Shown here piece by piece: positions 1 to 7,285 of a DNA stretch of 7,604 bases. The notes under the pieces are model-generated. The model did not search any database. It saw nothing but the letters and a program-made list of their open reading frames with translations, and had not been told where the DNA came from. This DNA comes from Clostridiales bacterium (lineage in GTDB: Bacteria; Bacillota; Clostridia; Oscillospirales; Oscillospiraceae): the NCBI GenBank assembly GCA_019415645.1, contig DXYV01000071.1:1-7604 (forward strand), read 5' to 3'. The translations under genes were made by a program, and so were the position numbers. How positions within the stretch are numbered: the first letter of the stretch is position 1; each line of letters opens with the position of its first letter.

Positions 1-1334
1 TGCTGCCGGAGATGACCGCCAATGTGCTGGGGCCGGTATGCATCCTTATCTACCTATTCGTATTGGATTGGAGAATGGCCCTGCTGAGCCTGGTGTCCAT
101 TCCGGTGGGCATGGCCTTCATGATGGCGGTAATGAAAAACTACGGGGCGCAGTATGAGGGTTCCGTCAAGACCACCCAAGCCATGAACAGCGCCATCGTG
201 GAGTACATCGGCGGCATTGAGGTCATCAAGGCCTTCAATCAGGGGAAGCAGTCCTACGCTCGATTTTCCGACAGCGTGAAAGCCAATGCGTCGTATTTTT
301 ACCACTGGATGAAGAGCTGCCAGCTGCCCATCTCCCTGTCCAAGGCCATCTCCCCCACCACCATGATCACCATTCTGCCGGTGGGCTGGCTCCTGTACGC
401 CGGTGGAAGCCTGCCGGTGGAGACCTTCATTACTACCATCGTGCTGTCCCTGGGCATCGCCGGGCCGCTGCTTTCCGCCATAGACTTTGTGGACAGCCTA
501 GCCAAGGTAGGCACCATCGTGGGCTCGGTGGATGAAATTCTGAACGGCCAGGAACAGGACCACGGGAATGCCCCGGTGCAGTTTCAGGGGCGGGACATTT
601 GGCTCTCCCATGTATCCTTTGGCTACCACGCGGACAAGGAGGTCCTCCACGATGTGTCCCTCAACATCCCAGCCGGCACCATGACCGCCTTTGTAGGGCC
701 CTCCGGCTCCGGCAAGTCCACCATCGCCAAGCTGATCGCCGGGTTCTGGGACGTGTCCGCCGGCGCCATCACTCTGGGCGGACAGGATTTGAAGAAAATC
801 CCTCTCTCCCAGCTCTACGACCAGGTGGCCTTCGTGTCCCAGGACAACTACCTCTTTGACGAGAGCGTGCGGGAAAACATCCGCATGGGCCGCCCTTCCG
901 CCACCGATCAAGAGGTGGAGGCCGTGGCTAAGGCCGCCGGGTGTGACGAGTTCATCCAAAACCTGGAACAGGGCTATGACACCATAGTGGGCGGGGGCGG
1001 CGCCCATCTGTCTGGCGGCGAGCGGCAGCGCATCGCCATCGCCCGGGCTATGCTGAAGGACGCTCCCATCGTGGTGCTGGACGAGGCCACCGCCTACATC
1101 GACCCGGAAAACGAGGCCCTGGTCCAGCGTGCAGTGGGCCAGTTGGTGGCGGGCAAGACGGTTCTGGTCATTGCCCACCGTCTGAGCACCATCACCGGCG
1201 CAGACCAGATTGTTGTGGTAAATGATGGCCGCATTGAGGCTACGGGAAAGCATCAGGAACTTTTGGATACCTGCCCGCTCTATCGCGAGATGTGGCAGGC
1301 CCACATGGGGGTAAAGGAGCGTGAGCAGGCATGA
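1..1334 (+). CDS. ABC transporter half, membrane domain fused to ATPase (5' end outside window)
   Basis: This is the C-terminal part of a fused membrane/ATPase ABC half-transporter. The first complete codon is at position 3 and about 443 residues are present; relatives are near 580, so roughly 140 N-terminal residues lie upstream. The opening residues (LPEMTANVLGP) sit inside the membrane domain, and several hydrophobic helices follow up to about position 500. The ATPase is complete: A-loop Tyr in FGYH, Walker A GPSGSGKS (696-719), Q-loop at 840-842, signature LSGGERQ from 1008, Walker B VVLDE with Asp at 1080-1082, and switch His at 1176-1178. All ATP-site residues are canonical. The fold is that of ABC exporters, but the subfamily resembles YbtP/IrtA, in which characterised members import ferric siderophores. 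It overlaps the next gene by 4 bases (ATGA), so the two probably form a heterodimer. Import of an iron chelate is inferred; export of a small molecule is the alternative. Confidence 0.9.
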   Translation, partial: LPEMTANVLGPVCILIYLFVLDWRMALLSLVSIPVGMAFMMAVMKNYGAQYEGSVKTTQAMNSAIVEYIGGIEVIKAFNQGKQSYARFSDSVKANASYFYHWMKSCQLPISLSKAISPTTMITILPVGWLLYAGGSLPVETFITTIVLSLGIAGPLLSAIDFVDSLAKVGTIVGSVDEILNGQEQDHGNAPVQFQGRDIWLSHVSFGYHADKEVLHDVSLNIPAGTMTAFVGPSGSGKSTIAKLIAGFWDVSAGAITLGGQDLKKIPLSQLYDQVAFVSQDNYLFDESVRENIRMGRPSATDQEVEAVAKAAGCDEFIQNLEQGYDTIVGGGGAHLSGGERQRIAIARAMLKDAPIVVLDEATAYIDPENEALVQRAVGQLVAGKTVLVIAHRLSTITGADQIVVVNDGRIEATGKHQELLDTCPLYREMWQAHMGVKEREQA

Positions 1335-3064
1335 TTGAAGTCTTGAGAAAAATCTGGCGCTTTGCCGGGAAAGAACAAGGAAATATCCGCAAGTCCATGG
1401 TGCTGGGGTTCTTTTACGCCGTCTTCCACATGTTCCAGATAGGCGCCATCTATGTGGTGGTCCTGGCCCTGGTGGATGGCTCCACTTCTGCTGCCCCGGC
1501 ATGGCAGGCCCTCATCTTGCTGCTGGTCAGTATTCTGGGGCGGGCAATCCTAAATCGGTTCAGCCAGCTCCAGCAGACCCACGCAGGGTACTTCATGGTG
1601 GCGGATAAGCGCATTTCCATCGGCGATAAGATCAAGCGGGTCCCCATGGGTTACTTCAACGACCAGAGTTTGGGGGAACTCACTGGGATCACCACTACCG
1701 TCCTGGACGAGGTAGAGAGCGCCGGTTCCATGGTGCTGGTGAATATCCTGGGCGGGCTGATTAACTCCCTGGTCATGCTGCTGTGTGTGCTGTTCTGGGA
1801 TTGGCGCATTGGCCTGCTGGCCCTGGCCGGAATGCTGCTGTACCTGCTCCTGCTCTCCGGTATGGAGAAAAAGTCTGCCCAAATCGCGCCCAAGCGGCAG
1901 CGGGATGAGGCCCGGCTGGTGGAGGCAGTTCTGGAACAGCTCCAGGGTATGAGTGTCATCAAATCCTTCAACCTCACCGGCAAGGGGGATCAGCGTGTGC
2001 GCCAAGCCCTGGAGGATAGCCGCAGCAACAATCTGGCGGTGGAAAAACTCTTTACACCCTTCGTCTGGGCACAGGAAATGGCGCTCCACCTATTCGGCGT
2101 ATTGATCCTGATTGCGGCTGTCTGGCTATATCTGAGCGGCTCCATCCCATTGGCTAATGCCCTAATGGCGGTGATTATCTCCTTTATGATTTTCTCTCAG
2201 ATCCAGTCCGCCGGCAGCGGCGTGTCCGCCCTGCGGCTGGTGGGCAGTTCCATTGACCACGCCAATCAGGTGGACGAAATCCCGGAGATGGATCAGGATG
2301 GTGCGCAACTTCACCCGGAAGCCCACGACATTGTATTCGACCATGTGGATTTCTCTTACGGCAGCCGGCCGATCCTGAAGGACGTATCCCTCACCATCCC
2401 GGATAAGACTACCACCGCCATCGTAGGGCCATCTGGCTCCGGCAAGACCACGCTCTGCAATCTGATTGCCCGGTTCTGGGATGTGGACGGCGGCCGGGTC
2501 ACCATCGGCGGCCGGGATGTGCGGGAGTACACGTTGGAGTCCCTGATGGACCAGGTGAGCATGGTGTTCCAGCGGGTGTACCTCTTCCACGATACTATCG
2601 AGAACAACATCAAGTTCGGCTGCCCGGACGCCACCCATGCCCAAGTGGTGGAAGCGGCAAAGAAAGCCTGCTGCCATGACTTCATCTCTGCACTGCCGGC
2701 GGGGTATGATACGGTGATCGGCGAGGGCGGGGCCACGCTCTCTGGCGGTGAAAAACAGCGTATCTCCATTGCCCGTTGTCTCTTGAAGGACGCCCCCATC
2801 GTGATTTTCGACGAGGCCACTGCCAATGTGGACCCGGAGAACGAGGACCAGTTGCAGAAAGCCATGGAAGCCCTGACCCGGGAAAAGACCGTTCTGATGA
2901 TCGCTCACCGGCTGAAAACGGTTCGGGGTGCCGACCAAATCCTGGTTGTAGATCAGGGACGCATCGTTCAAAAGGGAACTCATTCGGAACTCATCAAGCA
3001 GCCAGGCTTATATGCTGACTTCGTGGGCGTCCGCCAAGAGGCATCCAGTTGGAAACTGGCATGA
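1331..3064 (+). CDS. ABC transporter half, membrane domain fused to ATPase (second partner)
   Basis: This complete 577-residue protein has the normal length for a fused half-transporter. The N-terminal membrane domain (about residues 20-290) has hydrophobic segments near 22-50, 57-75, 135-180 and 245-290. The ATPase starts near residue 332: A-loop Y343, Walker A GPSGSGKT 366-373 (K372), Q-loop Q414, signature LSGGEKQ 470-476, Walker B IVIFDE with D494 and E495, and switch H526. The start is the ATG inside the stop of the upstream gene (ATGA), preceded by AAAGGAG at 1313-1319, 11 bases away. This implies translational coupling and 1:1 production with its partner. Both partners keep the catalytic Glu and a consensus signature, so the dimer appears to have two competent ATP sites. 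Sequence style fits the YbtQ/IrtB group (siderophore import through an exporter fold), but substrate and direction are inferred. Confidence 0.93.
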   Translation: MIEVLRKIWRFAGKEQGNIRKSMVLGFFYAVFHMFQIGAIYVVVLALVDGSTSAAPAWQALILLLVSILGRAILNRFSQLQQTHAGYFMVADKRISIGDKIKRVPMGYFNDQSLGELTGITTTVLDEVESAGSMVLVNILGGLINSLVMLLCVLFWDWRIGLLALAGMLLYLLLLSGMEKKSAQIAPKRQRDEARLVEAVLEQLQGMSVIKSFNLTGKGDQRVRQALEDSRSNNLAVEKLFTPFVWAQEMALHLFGVLILIAAVWLYLSGSIPLANALMAVIISFMIFSQIQSAGSGVSALRLVGSSIDHANQVDEIPEMDQDGAQLHPEAHDIVFDHVDFSYGSRPILKDVSLTIPDKTTTAIVGPSGSGKTTLCNLIARFWDVDGGRVTIGGRDVREYTLESLMDQVSMVFQRVYLFHDTIENNIKFGCPDATHAQVVEAAKKACCHDFISALPAGYDTVIGEGGATLSGGEKQRISIARCLLKDAPIVIFDEATANVDPENEDQLQKAMEALTREKTVLMIAHRLKTVRGADQILVVDQGRIVQKGTHSELIKQPGLYADFVGVRQEASSWKLA

Positions 3065-3092
3065 TTCATGTAGAAAGAAACGATTGCCAAGG

Positions 3093-3263
3093 TTGCTCCA
3101 TGCCTCTGGTGGGGACGATTTGGAAGCCCTTTTGGTTCCTCAGACGCGGAAGGGTATGGCGCACTCCATAGATGCTGCCTGGCTTCTGAAGGTATCCAAG
3201 TCCGGTGTGTGCCATGCAGCGGTGGCTCTCAGGAAAGAGAACTTGGGAGCAATATACGAATAA
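3093..3263 (+). pseudogene. Remnant of DtxR/MntR-type metal-dependent regulator (N-terminal helix-turn-helix only)
   Basis: Reading from a TTG at 3093 gives 56 residues and then TAA. They resemble the N-terminus of DtxR/MntR family repressors: SGGDDLEALLV corresponds to the usual SGEDYLEAILVL, HSIDAAWLLKVSKSGVCHA to the RSIDVAxxLxVSKPSVxxA recognition helix region, and LRKENLGAIYE to the LxxxGxLxxDE wing. The rest of the family (dimerisation and metal-binding domain, normally reaching 120-220 residues) is missing. Several conserved positions are altered (Glu to Gly, Tyr to Asp, Pro to Gly), and no ribosome binding site or good start codon is visible. The frame also runs back into the end of the upstream ABC gene. 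I read it as a decaying fragment. The stop codon lies in a terminator stem. DtxR-type regulators often sit beside metal and siderophore transporters, which fits the neighbourhood. The assignment was made by eye. Confidence 0.68.
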
Positions 3264-3310
3264 AATTAAGCGGCAATCGAGGCTTTACCTGATTACCGCT
3301 TAGTTTTATT
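3259..3310. terminator. Bidirectional hairpin terminator between convergent units
   Basis: Arms 3259-3278 and 3291-3310 pair over about 20 bp around a 12-base loop, with one G-T wobble (3266/3303) and one C-A mismatch (3274/3295). The GC core is AAGCGG/CCGCTT and the outer flanks are A/T-rich on both sides, so T-rich tails exist on both strands. It can end the rightward ABC transcript and the leftward AraC transcript. The stop codon of the DtxR-like remnant (3261-3263) and that of the AraC gene (3306-3308) both lie in the stem. Confidence 0.8.
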
Positions 3311-4286
3311 TCCTAATACGCCGGCTAACACGGCCGACTTTCCGAAACTCCCCCGGCAATAGCCCTGTACTCTTTCGGAACAGCTCCGCAAAGCGGCTGG
3401 AGGTGGAGTAGCCCACGGTCTGGGCGATTTGGCCGATAGATAAGTCGGTGCTGGTCAGCAGGTACTCCGCCTGGCTCATGCGGCGCTGTTGCATGTACTC
3501 TGTGATGGTGCAGTCGTAGACTTTTTTGAAACTGCTCTTGAGTTTCGTGGTCCCCATGCAGGCGATCTGCGTCAACCGCTCCATGGGGATCTCTGCGGCA
3601 TAGTGGTCGCTCAGATAGGCGGCTACCGTCTGGATGCGCTCCAGGTCTTGGGCTGATAACTTGCTGGGGGCTGCCGGACGTTTCTTCTGATATTCTACCA
3701 CCAGGGACAGGGCCTCCGCCACCTTGCTCTCATAGAACAGTTTGGCGGCGATCCCATCCCCGCGATAATTCTGGAGATCAGAAAGGAGCCGGGACATCTC
3801 CGGGAAATCAGTGGTCTGGTCGATTTTGCGGAACGCATCCACCGGGTTGCGATATTCTTCCGGGTATTGCTTCTTGAGATAGTCCTCGTAGTAGGCCGGC
3901 ATGATCTCAATGCCGATGGAGCGGATAGGAATGTTCTTATGGATCAGCACTTGATATGGCTCATACCCACCAATATAGGTCTTAATGCACCCGGCAGACA
4001 GCCGGCGGTAGGGCGCCAGTTCCTCTCCGGAGATGGAATCATAGCGGGTGATGCTCAGGCACTCCGGCAGGGAGAACTCCAGCAGGGAGTCCTCGTGGAA
4101 GGAGAAGTTGTGGATCTTGATGTCGTAGAGGTCCTTCTGCCCATAGGTCCAGTAGGAGCCGTCACCGATTTCCGGGGATAACTTCCAGCAGAGCCCCAAA
4201 GCCCCATATTGGTGATCGTCAGGATCGGGGGTAAAACCGTGGCTCTTCAGCATGGATACATAGTATTGCTCAATCATTTCGGACAT
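3306..4286 (-). CDS. AraC-family transcriptional regulator, PchR/YbtA-like DNA-binding domain
   Basis: This 326-residue protein has an N-terminal putative sensor region (about 1-209) and a C-terminal AraC/XylS DNA-binding domain (about 210-317). The first helix-turn-helix is near 233-266, with the segment LKSSFKKVYDCTITEYMQ typical of the PchR/YbtA branch. The second is near 282-316 (LSIGQIAQTVGYSTSSRFAE followed by FRKSTGLLPGEFRK). The N-terminal region contains no motif I can assign to a ligand. Its ATG at 4284-4286 is preceded by AGGAGG (plus-strand 4300-4305) at a rather long 13-base spacing; no better in-frame start is seen. It is transcribed divergently from the ECF operon, the classic arrangement for a local activator, and 21-bp direct repeats lie in its leader. 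PchR and YbtA sense siderophores and activate uptake genes. A similar role here is inferred, with the ECF operon and possibly the flanking ABC genes as targets. Confidence 0.9.
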   Translation of the reverse strand: MSEMIEQYYVSMLKSHGFTPDPDDHQYGALGLCWKLSPEIGDGSYWTYGQKDLYDIKIHNFSFHEDSLLEFSLPECLSITRYDSISGEELAPYRRLSAGCIKTYIGGYEPYQVLIHKNIPIRSIGIEIMPAYYEDYLKKQYPEEYRNPVDAFRKIDQTTDFPEMSRLLSDLQNYRGDGIAAKLFYESKVAEALSLVVEYQKKRPAAPSKLSAQDLERIQTVAAYLSDHYAAEIPMERLTQIACMGTTKLKSSFKKVYDCTITEYMQQRRMSQAEYLLTSTDLSIGQIAQTVGYSTSSRFAELFRKSTGLLPGEFRKVGRVSRRIRK

Positions 4287-4306
4287 GACAAAAGACTCGC
4301 CTCCTG

Positions 4307-4348
4307 TTTACAACGATTGGACGAACTTTTACAACGAAGAGACGAACA
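4307..4348. repeat. 21-bp tandem direct repeat, candidate AraC-type operator
   Basis: Two adjacent units, 4307-4327 and 4328-4348, share TTTACAACGA, then three differing bases, then GACGAAC. That is 17 of the first 20 positions identical, with an exact 21-bp period (two helical turns). AraC-type activators bind direct repeats with this kind of spacing, as at araI. The repeat ends one base before the AGGAGG of the AraC gene and lies upstream of both rightward promoter candidates, so it could serve autoregulation and activation at once. Binding by the adjacent regulator is inferred. Confidence 0.6.
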
Positions 4349-4361
4349 TCGTCTTAAACTA

Positions 4362-4441
4362 TTGAAAGACGTCCAGACCGCGTGTACTGTATAGGCGATG
4401 GTTAGCGACTTCTAACCGAATGGTAACATATCACCTATAAA
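4362..4441 (+). promoter_or_regulatory. Rightward promoter region for the ECF operon (two candidates)
   Basis: Two candidates are visible. The first is TTGAAA (4362-4367) with a 17-base spacer to a weak TACTGT (4385-4390). The second is a good -10 TATAAA (4436-4441) with no recognisable -35 at the right distance (TAACCG, 4413-4418). A weak or absent -35 fits an activator-dependent promoter. The 21-bp repeats end 13 bases upstream of TTGAAA. The sequence does not decide between the two. Confidence 0.4.
4400..4417. promoter_or_regulatory. Inverted repeat GGTTAG-N6-CTAACC, candidate operator
   Basis: Perfect 6-base arms at 4400-4405 and 4412-4417 are separated by 6 bases. The element covers the predicted start point of the leftward promoter and lies just upstream of the second rightward -10. 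A dimeric repressor bound here could block the leftward promoter and interfere with the rightward one. The arms are short, so chance occurrence is possible. It is not a Fur box or a DtxR consensus that I can recognise. Confidence 0.35.
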
Positions 4442-4448
4442 ATGTCAA
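4420..4448 (-). promoter_or_regulatory. Leftward promoter for the AraC gene
   Basis: On the minus strand a perfect -35 TTGACA (plus-strand 4443-4448) is followed by a 17-base spacer and TACCAT (4420-4425). A TG one base upstream of that hexamer makes it an extended -10. Transcription would start near 4413 and leave a leader of about 125 bases carrying the 21-bp repeats. The element physically overlaps the TATAAA of the second rightward candidate. Confidence 0.55.
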
Positions 4449-4473
4449 CACGTTATGAAACAGGAGGAGAACA

Positions 4474-5085
4474 ATGAGCAATCAAGTCAATTCACTGAAG
4501 AAGGGCCTTACGGTCAAGGACCTTGTGACCACCGGCATTTTCAGCGCCATCTTTTTTGTGTTCACCTTGGTCGGCGGACTTCCGTTCGCTCCCAATCCGG
4601 TGCTGACCTTCTACATGCCCATGGGCGCGGCCCTGCTGTGCGGCCCCATCTATCTGCTGATGGTCGCCAAGGTGCAGAAGCGCTGGAGCATCACCATCCT
4701 CGGCATTATTATGGGAATCATCTGGTTTGCCACGGGTATGCACTGGGCCTTCTCCCTGGGCTACATCGGCATGGGGATCATCGCGGACCTTGTGGCCGGC
4801 GCCGGACATTACCGCAACAAGGCCATCAATCTGCTTTCCTATATGCTGATCTCCCTGGGCGGCATCTACACCTATGTGGTATTCTTTATTGACCCGGAGG
4901 GCTGGGCCAGCACCATGCTGGAGAACGGCACGGAGCAGTCCTACATTGACACCATGAGCGCCTCCGCCCCATCCTGGCTGCTGGCGGTCATCATCGTCGG
5001 TACGCTGGTCATCGCGGCCTTCAGCGGGTGGGTCGGCGGCAAAATGCTGAAGAAGCAGTTCGAGAAGGCTGGGATCACCGCATGA
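4474..5085 (+). CDS. ECF transporter S component, MptD/Trep_Strep family
   Basis: This 203-residue integral membrane protein has about six hydrophobic segments, near residues 17-35, 43-66, 72-86, 90-108, 117-138 and 167-188. A short basic N-terminus carries LTVKDLVTTGIF and the C-terminus is GWVGGKMLKKQFEKAGI, a pattern characteristic of the Trep_Strep/MptD family of putative ECF substrate-binding subunits. S components capture the substrate in the membrane and pass it through with the T and A subunits, whose genes follow immediately. The start is well supported by AGGAGG (4462-4467), 6 bases before the ATG. It is the first gene of the operon after the divergent control region and shares an ATGA overlap with the T gene. 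The substrate is unknown. From memory, related ECF modules in streptococci (siaFGH) have been linked to heme uptake, which fits but does not prove an iron or heme role. Confidence 0.88.
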   Translation: MSNQVNSLKKGLTVKDLVTTGIFSAIFFVFTLVGGLPFAPNPVLTFYMPMGAALLCGPIYLLMVAKVQKRWSITILGIIMGIIWFATGMHWAFSLGYIGMGIIADLVAGAGHYRNKAINLLSYMLISLGGIYTYVVFFIDPEGWASTMLENGTEQSYIDTMSASAPSWLLAVIIVGTLVIAAFSGWVGGKMLKKQFEKAGITA

Positions 5086-5807
5086 CCGGCGGAACTTCCC
5101 CGCGGTGCGGACTCTGGCTGGACCCAAGAACGAAGATCCTGCTGCTCCTGCTCTGCATCTTCTCCGCTATGATTGCCCCGTCCCTGTACTATGAGCTGGG
5201 GCTTGTGGTGCTGATCGGGCTGTTTGGTGTCTGCTGCGGGAAATGGAAGTACGCCTGGAAGGGCGCGGCGTTCTACGCGCTGGTCGTATTGCTCACCTTC
5301 TGGATCATGGATGCCATGACCGGAACCTGGCGCACCATGTTCATCGCGTTCCTCGGCCTGTTCCATAAGGTGTATCCCTGCGGGATGCTGTCCGGTATTG
5401 TCATCTCTACCACCAAGGTCAGCGAGTTTTTGTCTGCTATGAACCGTGTGCATGCGCCGAAAAAGCTGGTGATCCCGCTGGCGGTCATGCTCCGCTATAT
5501 CCCCACCATTCAGGAGGACTGGCGGTTCATCAAGGATGCCATGCGGCTGCGGGATGTGTCGCCGTCCCTGAAAGGGCTGCTGACCCATCCCAGCATGACC
5601 GTGGAGTGTATCTATGTCCCACTGATGATGGCGGCGTCCAAGGCGGCGGATGAGCTGTCCATCGCCTCCATCACCCGGGGGATTGAGAACCCAAAACCCA
5701 GGACCTGCCTGGTGCAGATCCGTATGGGGCCAGCGGATGTGCTGGCAATCCTCTGTTTTGGCGCTTTTTTCGCGGCGGGCCTTTATGGGAAAGGGGTGTT
5801 TGGATGA
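5082..5807 (+). CDS. ECF transporter T component (CbiQ/EcfT family)
   Basis: This 241-residue membrane protein couples ATP hydrolysis to the S component. The N-terminal LDPRTKILLLL (13-23) is the typical opening of CbiQ/EcfT proteins. Hydrophobic segments lie near 17-32, 37-52, 61-77, 99-112, 128-140 and 217-238. Two cytoplasmic coupling motifs are in the expected places, AMRLRD (153-158) and ASITRG (195-200). The second matches the usual Ala/Thr-Arg-Gly pattern; the first departs from it. I chose the ATG at 5082 because it sits in the ATGA overlap with the S gene stop and puts the LDPRTK motif near residue 13. An upstream ATG at 5028 would add residues that are only a shadow of the S gene. 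The stop overlaps the start of the ATPase gene by 4 bases, so S, T and A are translationally coupled. Confidence 0.9.
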   Translation: MTGGTSPRCGLWLDPRTKILLLLLCIFSAMIAPSLYYELGLVVLIGLFGVCCGKWKYAWKGAAFYALVVLLTFWIMDAMTGTWRTMFIAFLGLFHKVYPCGMLSGIVISTTKVSEFLSAMNRVHAPKKLVIPLAVMLRYIPTIQEDWRFIKDAMRLRDVSPSLKGLLTHPSMTVECIYVPLMMAASKAADELSIASITRGIENPKPRTCLVQIRMGPADVLAILCFGAFFAAGLYGKGVFG

Positions 5808-7282
5808 TCGAACTGAAACAGGTATCCTTCACCTATCAGGGGCAGGAGCATGATGGCCTACGGGACATTGACCTGACCATTGCGGACGGGGAATGTGTCC
5901 TGTTCTGCGGGCGCAGCGGGTGCGGCAAGACCACCATCACAAGGCTGGTGAACGGGCTAATCCCCCAATTCTACGCAGGCGAGTTGACCGGCAGCGTGCG
6001 GGTGGATGGCCAGGAGATCAGCGGCCTTACCATGTACCAGATTGCCGCCAAGGTGGGCTCTGTGTTCCAGAATCCCAGAACGCAGTTTTTCAACGTGGAC
6101 ACGGACAGCGAGATCGCTTTCGGCATCGAGAATGAGGCCCGGCCGCCCCAAGAACTGGCGGAGCGCGTGGAGCAGACGACGGAGGACCTGCACATCCAGA
6201 GTCTCCGCGGCCGCAATATCTTCGAGTTGTCCGGCGGAGAAAAGCAGAAGATCGCCTTTGCCTCCGTCTATGCCATGAACCCGGAGATCTATCTGCTGGA
6301 TGAACCGTCCTCCAATCTGGACATGACCTCCATCCAAGAACTGCGGGAGCATTTGCAGTTGATCAAAGGGCAGGGAAAGACCATTTTGATTGCGGAGCAC
6401 CGGCTCTACTACCTGATGGACATAGCGGACCGGATCGTGTATCTGGATCGGGGAGCGATCAAAGGGATCTTCACGCCGGCAGAGTTCCGGCGGCTGTCCC
6501 AGGACCAGCGGGAACGGATGGGGCTGCGGGCCACAGATCTGATGGATGTCCTTCCGCCACCCAGTCGTGCTCCAGTCGGGGAAACGGTGTTGTCGCTGAA
6601 AAATGTCTCCCTGCGCTATAAGAAACGCACCATCCTTCACGGGATCGGCCTTTCCGCCGCAAGGGGAGAGATTATCGGCGTGGTGGGCCACAATGGAGCC
6701 GGAAAGACCACATTCTCCCGCGCCCTGTGCGGGCTTCACAAGGACTGTGACGGTCAGTTCCAGTGGGACGGCAGGCCTATGGAGCGCAGGGACCGGCTGA
6801 AGCAATCCTACATGGTGATGCAGGACGTGAACTACGAGCTGTTCGCCGAGAGCGTGGAGGCGGAGTGCTCCTTCGGCATCCGGAACCCGGACAGAGCCTT
6901 GGTAGACGCTACCCTGGAGGAACTGGGGCTGGCCCCATACCGGGAACGCCATCCCAATACCCTGTCCGGCGGGCAGAAACAGCGGGTGGCCGTGGCCGTC
7001 AGCATGATCTGCGGGAAAGACCTGCTGGTATTCGATGAACCCACCAGCGGCCTGGACTTTGACAGCATGGCCCAGGTGGCGGGGTTGATCCGCCGCTTGT
7101 CTGATATGGGAAAGGTCATCTTCATCGTCACCCACGACTTTGAATTTGTTTGCCGCACCTGCTCCCGGGTCCTGCATTTTGACGAGGGGGAGATGCCCGA
7201 TGATGTCCCTGTTGCCATGGAAGCCCTCCCGAAATTGAGAGAGCTGTTCTCTGTTTCAGTTTCAAATGGAAAGGAGAGGTGA
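5804..7282 (+). CDS. ECF transporter double ATPase (A component, two fused ATP-binding domains)
   Basis: This 492-residue soluble protein contains two complete ABC ATPase domains, replacing the separate EcfA1/EcfA2 pair. Domain 1: Walker A GRSGCGKT 36-43, Q89, signature LSGGE 142-146, Walker B LLDE with D166/E167, H199. Domain 2 (from about 262): Walker A GHNGAGKT 295-302, Q340, signature LSGGQ 387-391, Walker B LVFDE with D411/E412, H444. A linker at about 225-262, including PPPSRAP, joins them. Both halves keep the catalytic Glu, so both sites look active. The start is the ATG inside the T gene stop (ATGA), preceded by AAGGGG at 5791-5796. With the S and T proteins it forms a dedicated ECF importer at the inner face of the membrane. 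Fused double ATPases are common in group I (dedicated) ECF systems. Confidence 0.95.
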   Translation: MIELKQVSFTYQGQEHDGLRDIDLTIADGECVLFCGRSGCGKTTITRLVNGLIPQFYAGELTGSVRVDGQEISGLTMYQIAAKVGSVFQNPRTQFFNVDTDSEIAFGIENEARPPQELAERVEQTTEDLHIQSLRGRNIFELSGGEKQKIAFASVYAMNPEIYLLDEPSSNLDMTSIQELREHLQLIKGQGKTILIAEHRLYYLMDIADRIVYLDRGAIKGIFTPAEFRRLSQDQRERMGLRATDLMDVLPPPSRAPVGETVLSLKNVSLRYKKRTILHGIGLSAARGEIIGVVGHNGAGKTTFSRALCGLHKDCDGQFQWDGRPMERRDRLKQSYMVMQDVNYELFAESVEAECSFGIRNPDRALVDATLEELGLAPYRERHPNTLSGGQKQRVAVAVSMICGKDLLVFDEPTSGLDFDSMAQVAGLIRRLSDMGKVIFIVTHDFEFVCRTCSRVLHFDEGEMPDDVPVAMEALPKLRELFSVSVSNGKER

Positions 7283-7285
7283 CCG

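Noticed and set aside
498..1502. Long open frame of 334 residues on the minus strand
   Set aside because: It is antisense to the ABC ATPase region, whose conserved motifs prove the plus-strand frame. Long antisense frames are expected in GC-rich DNA, and it resembles no known protein.
4341..4353. Short inverted repeat GACGA-ACA-TCGTC
   Set aside because: Five-base arms are too short to call an operator. It partly reuses the second unit of the direct repeat, which explains the region better.
4287..4473. Possible riboswitch or T-box leader upstream of the ECF S gene
   Set aside because: S-component genes are often riboswitch-controlled, but I see no cobalamin, TPP, FMN or other conserved core and no terminator hairpin before the start codon.
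5028..5081. Upstream start (ATG at 5028) for the T component
   Set aside because: It would overlap the S gene by 58 bases. The extra residues do not resemble an EcfT N-terminus, while the ATG at 5082 sits in an ATGA overlap like those at the ABC1/ABC2 and T/A junctions.
5957..7177. Open frame of 406 residues on the minus strand
   Set aside because: It lies wholly opposite the double ATPase gene, which has two full motif sets. It shows no domain pattern or ribosome binding site and is a codon-bias artefact.
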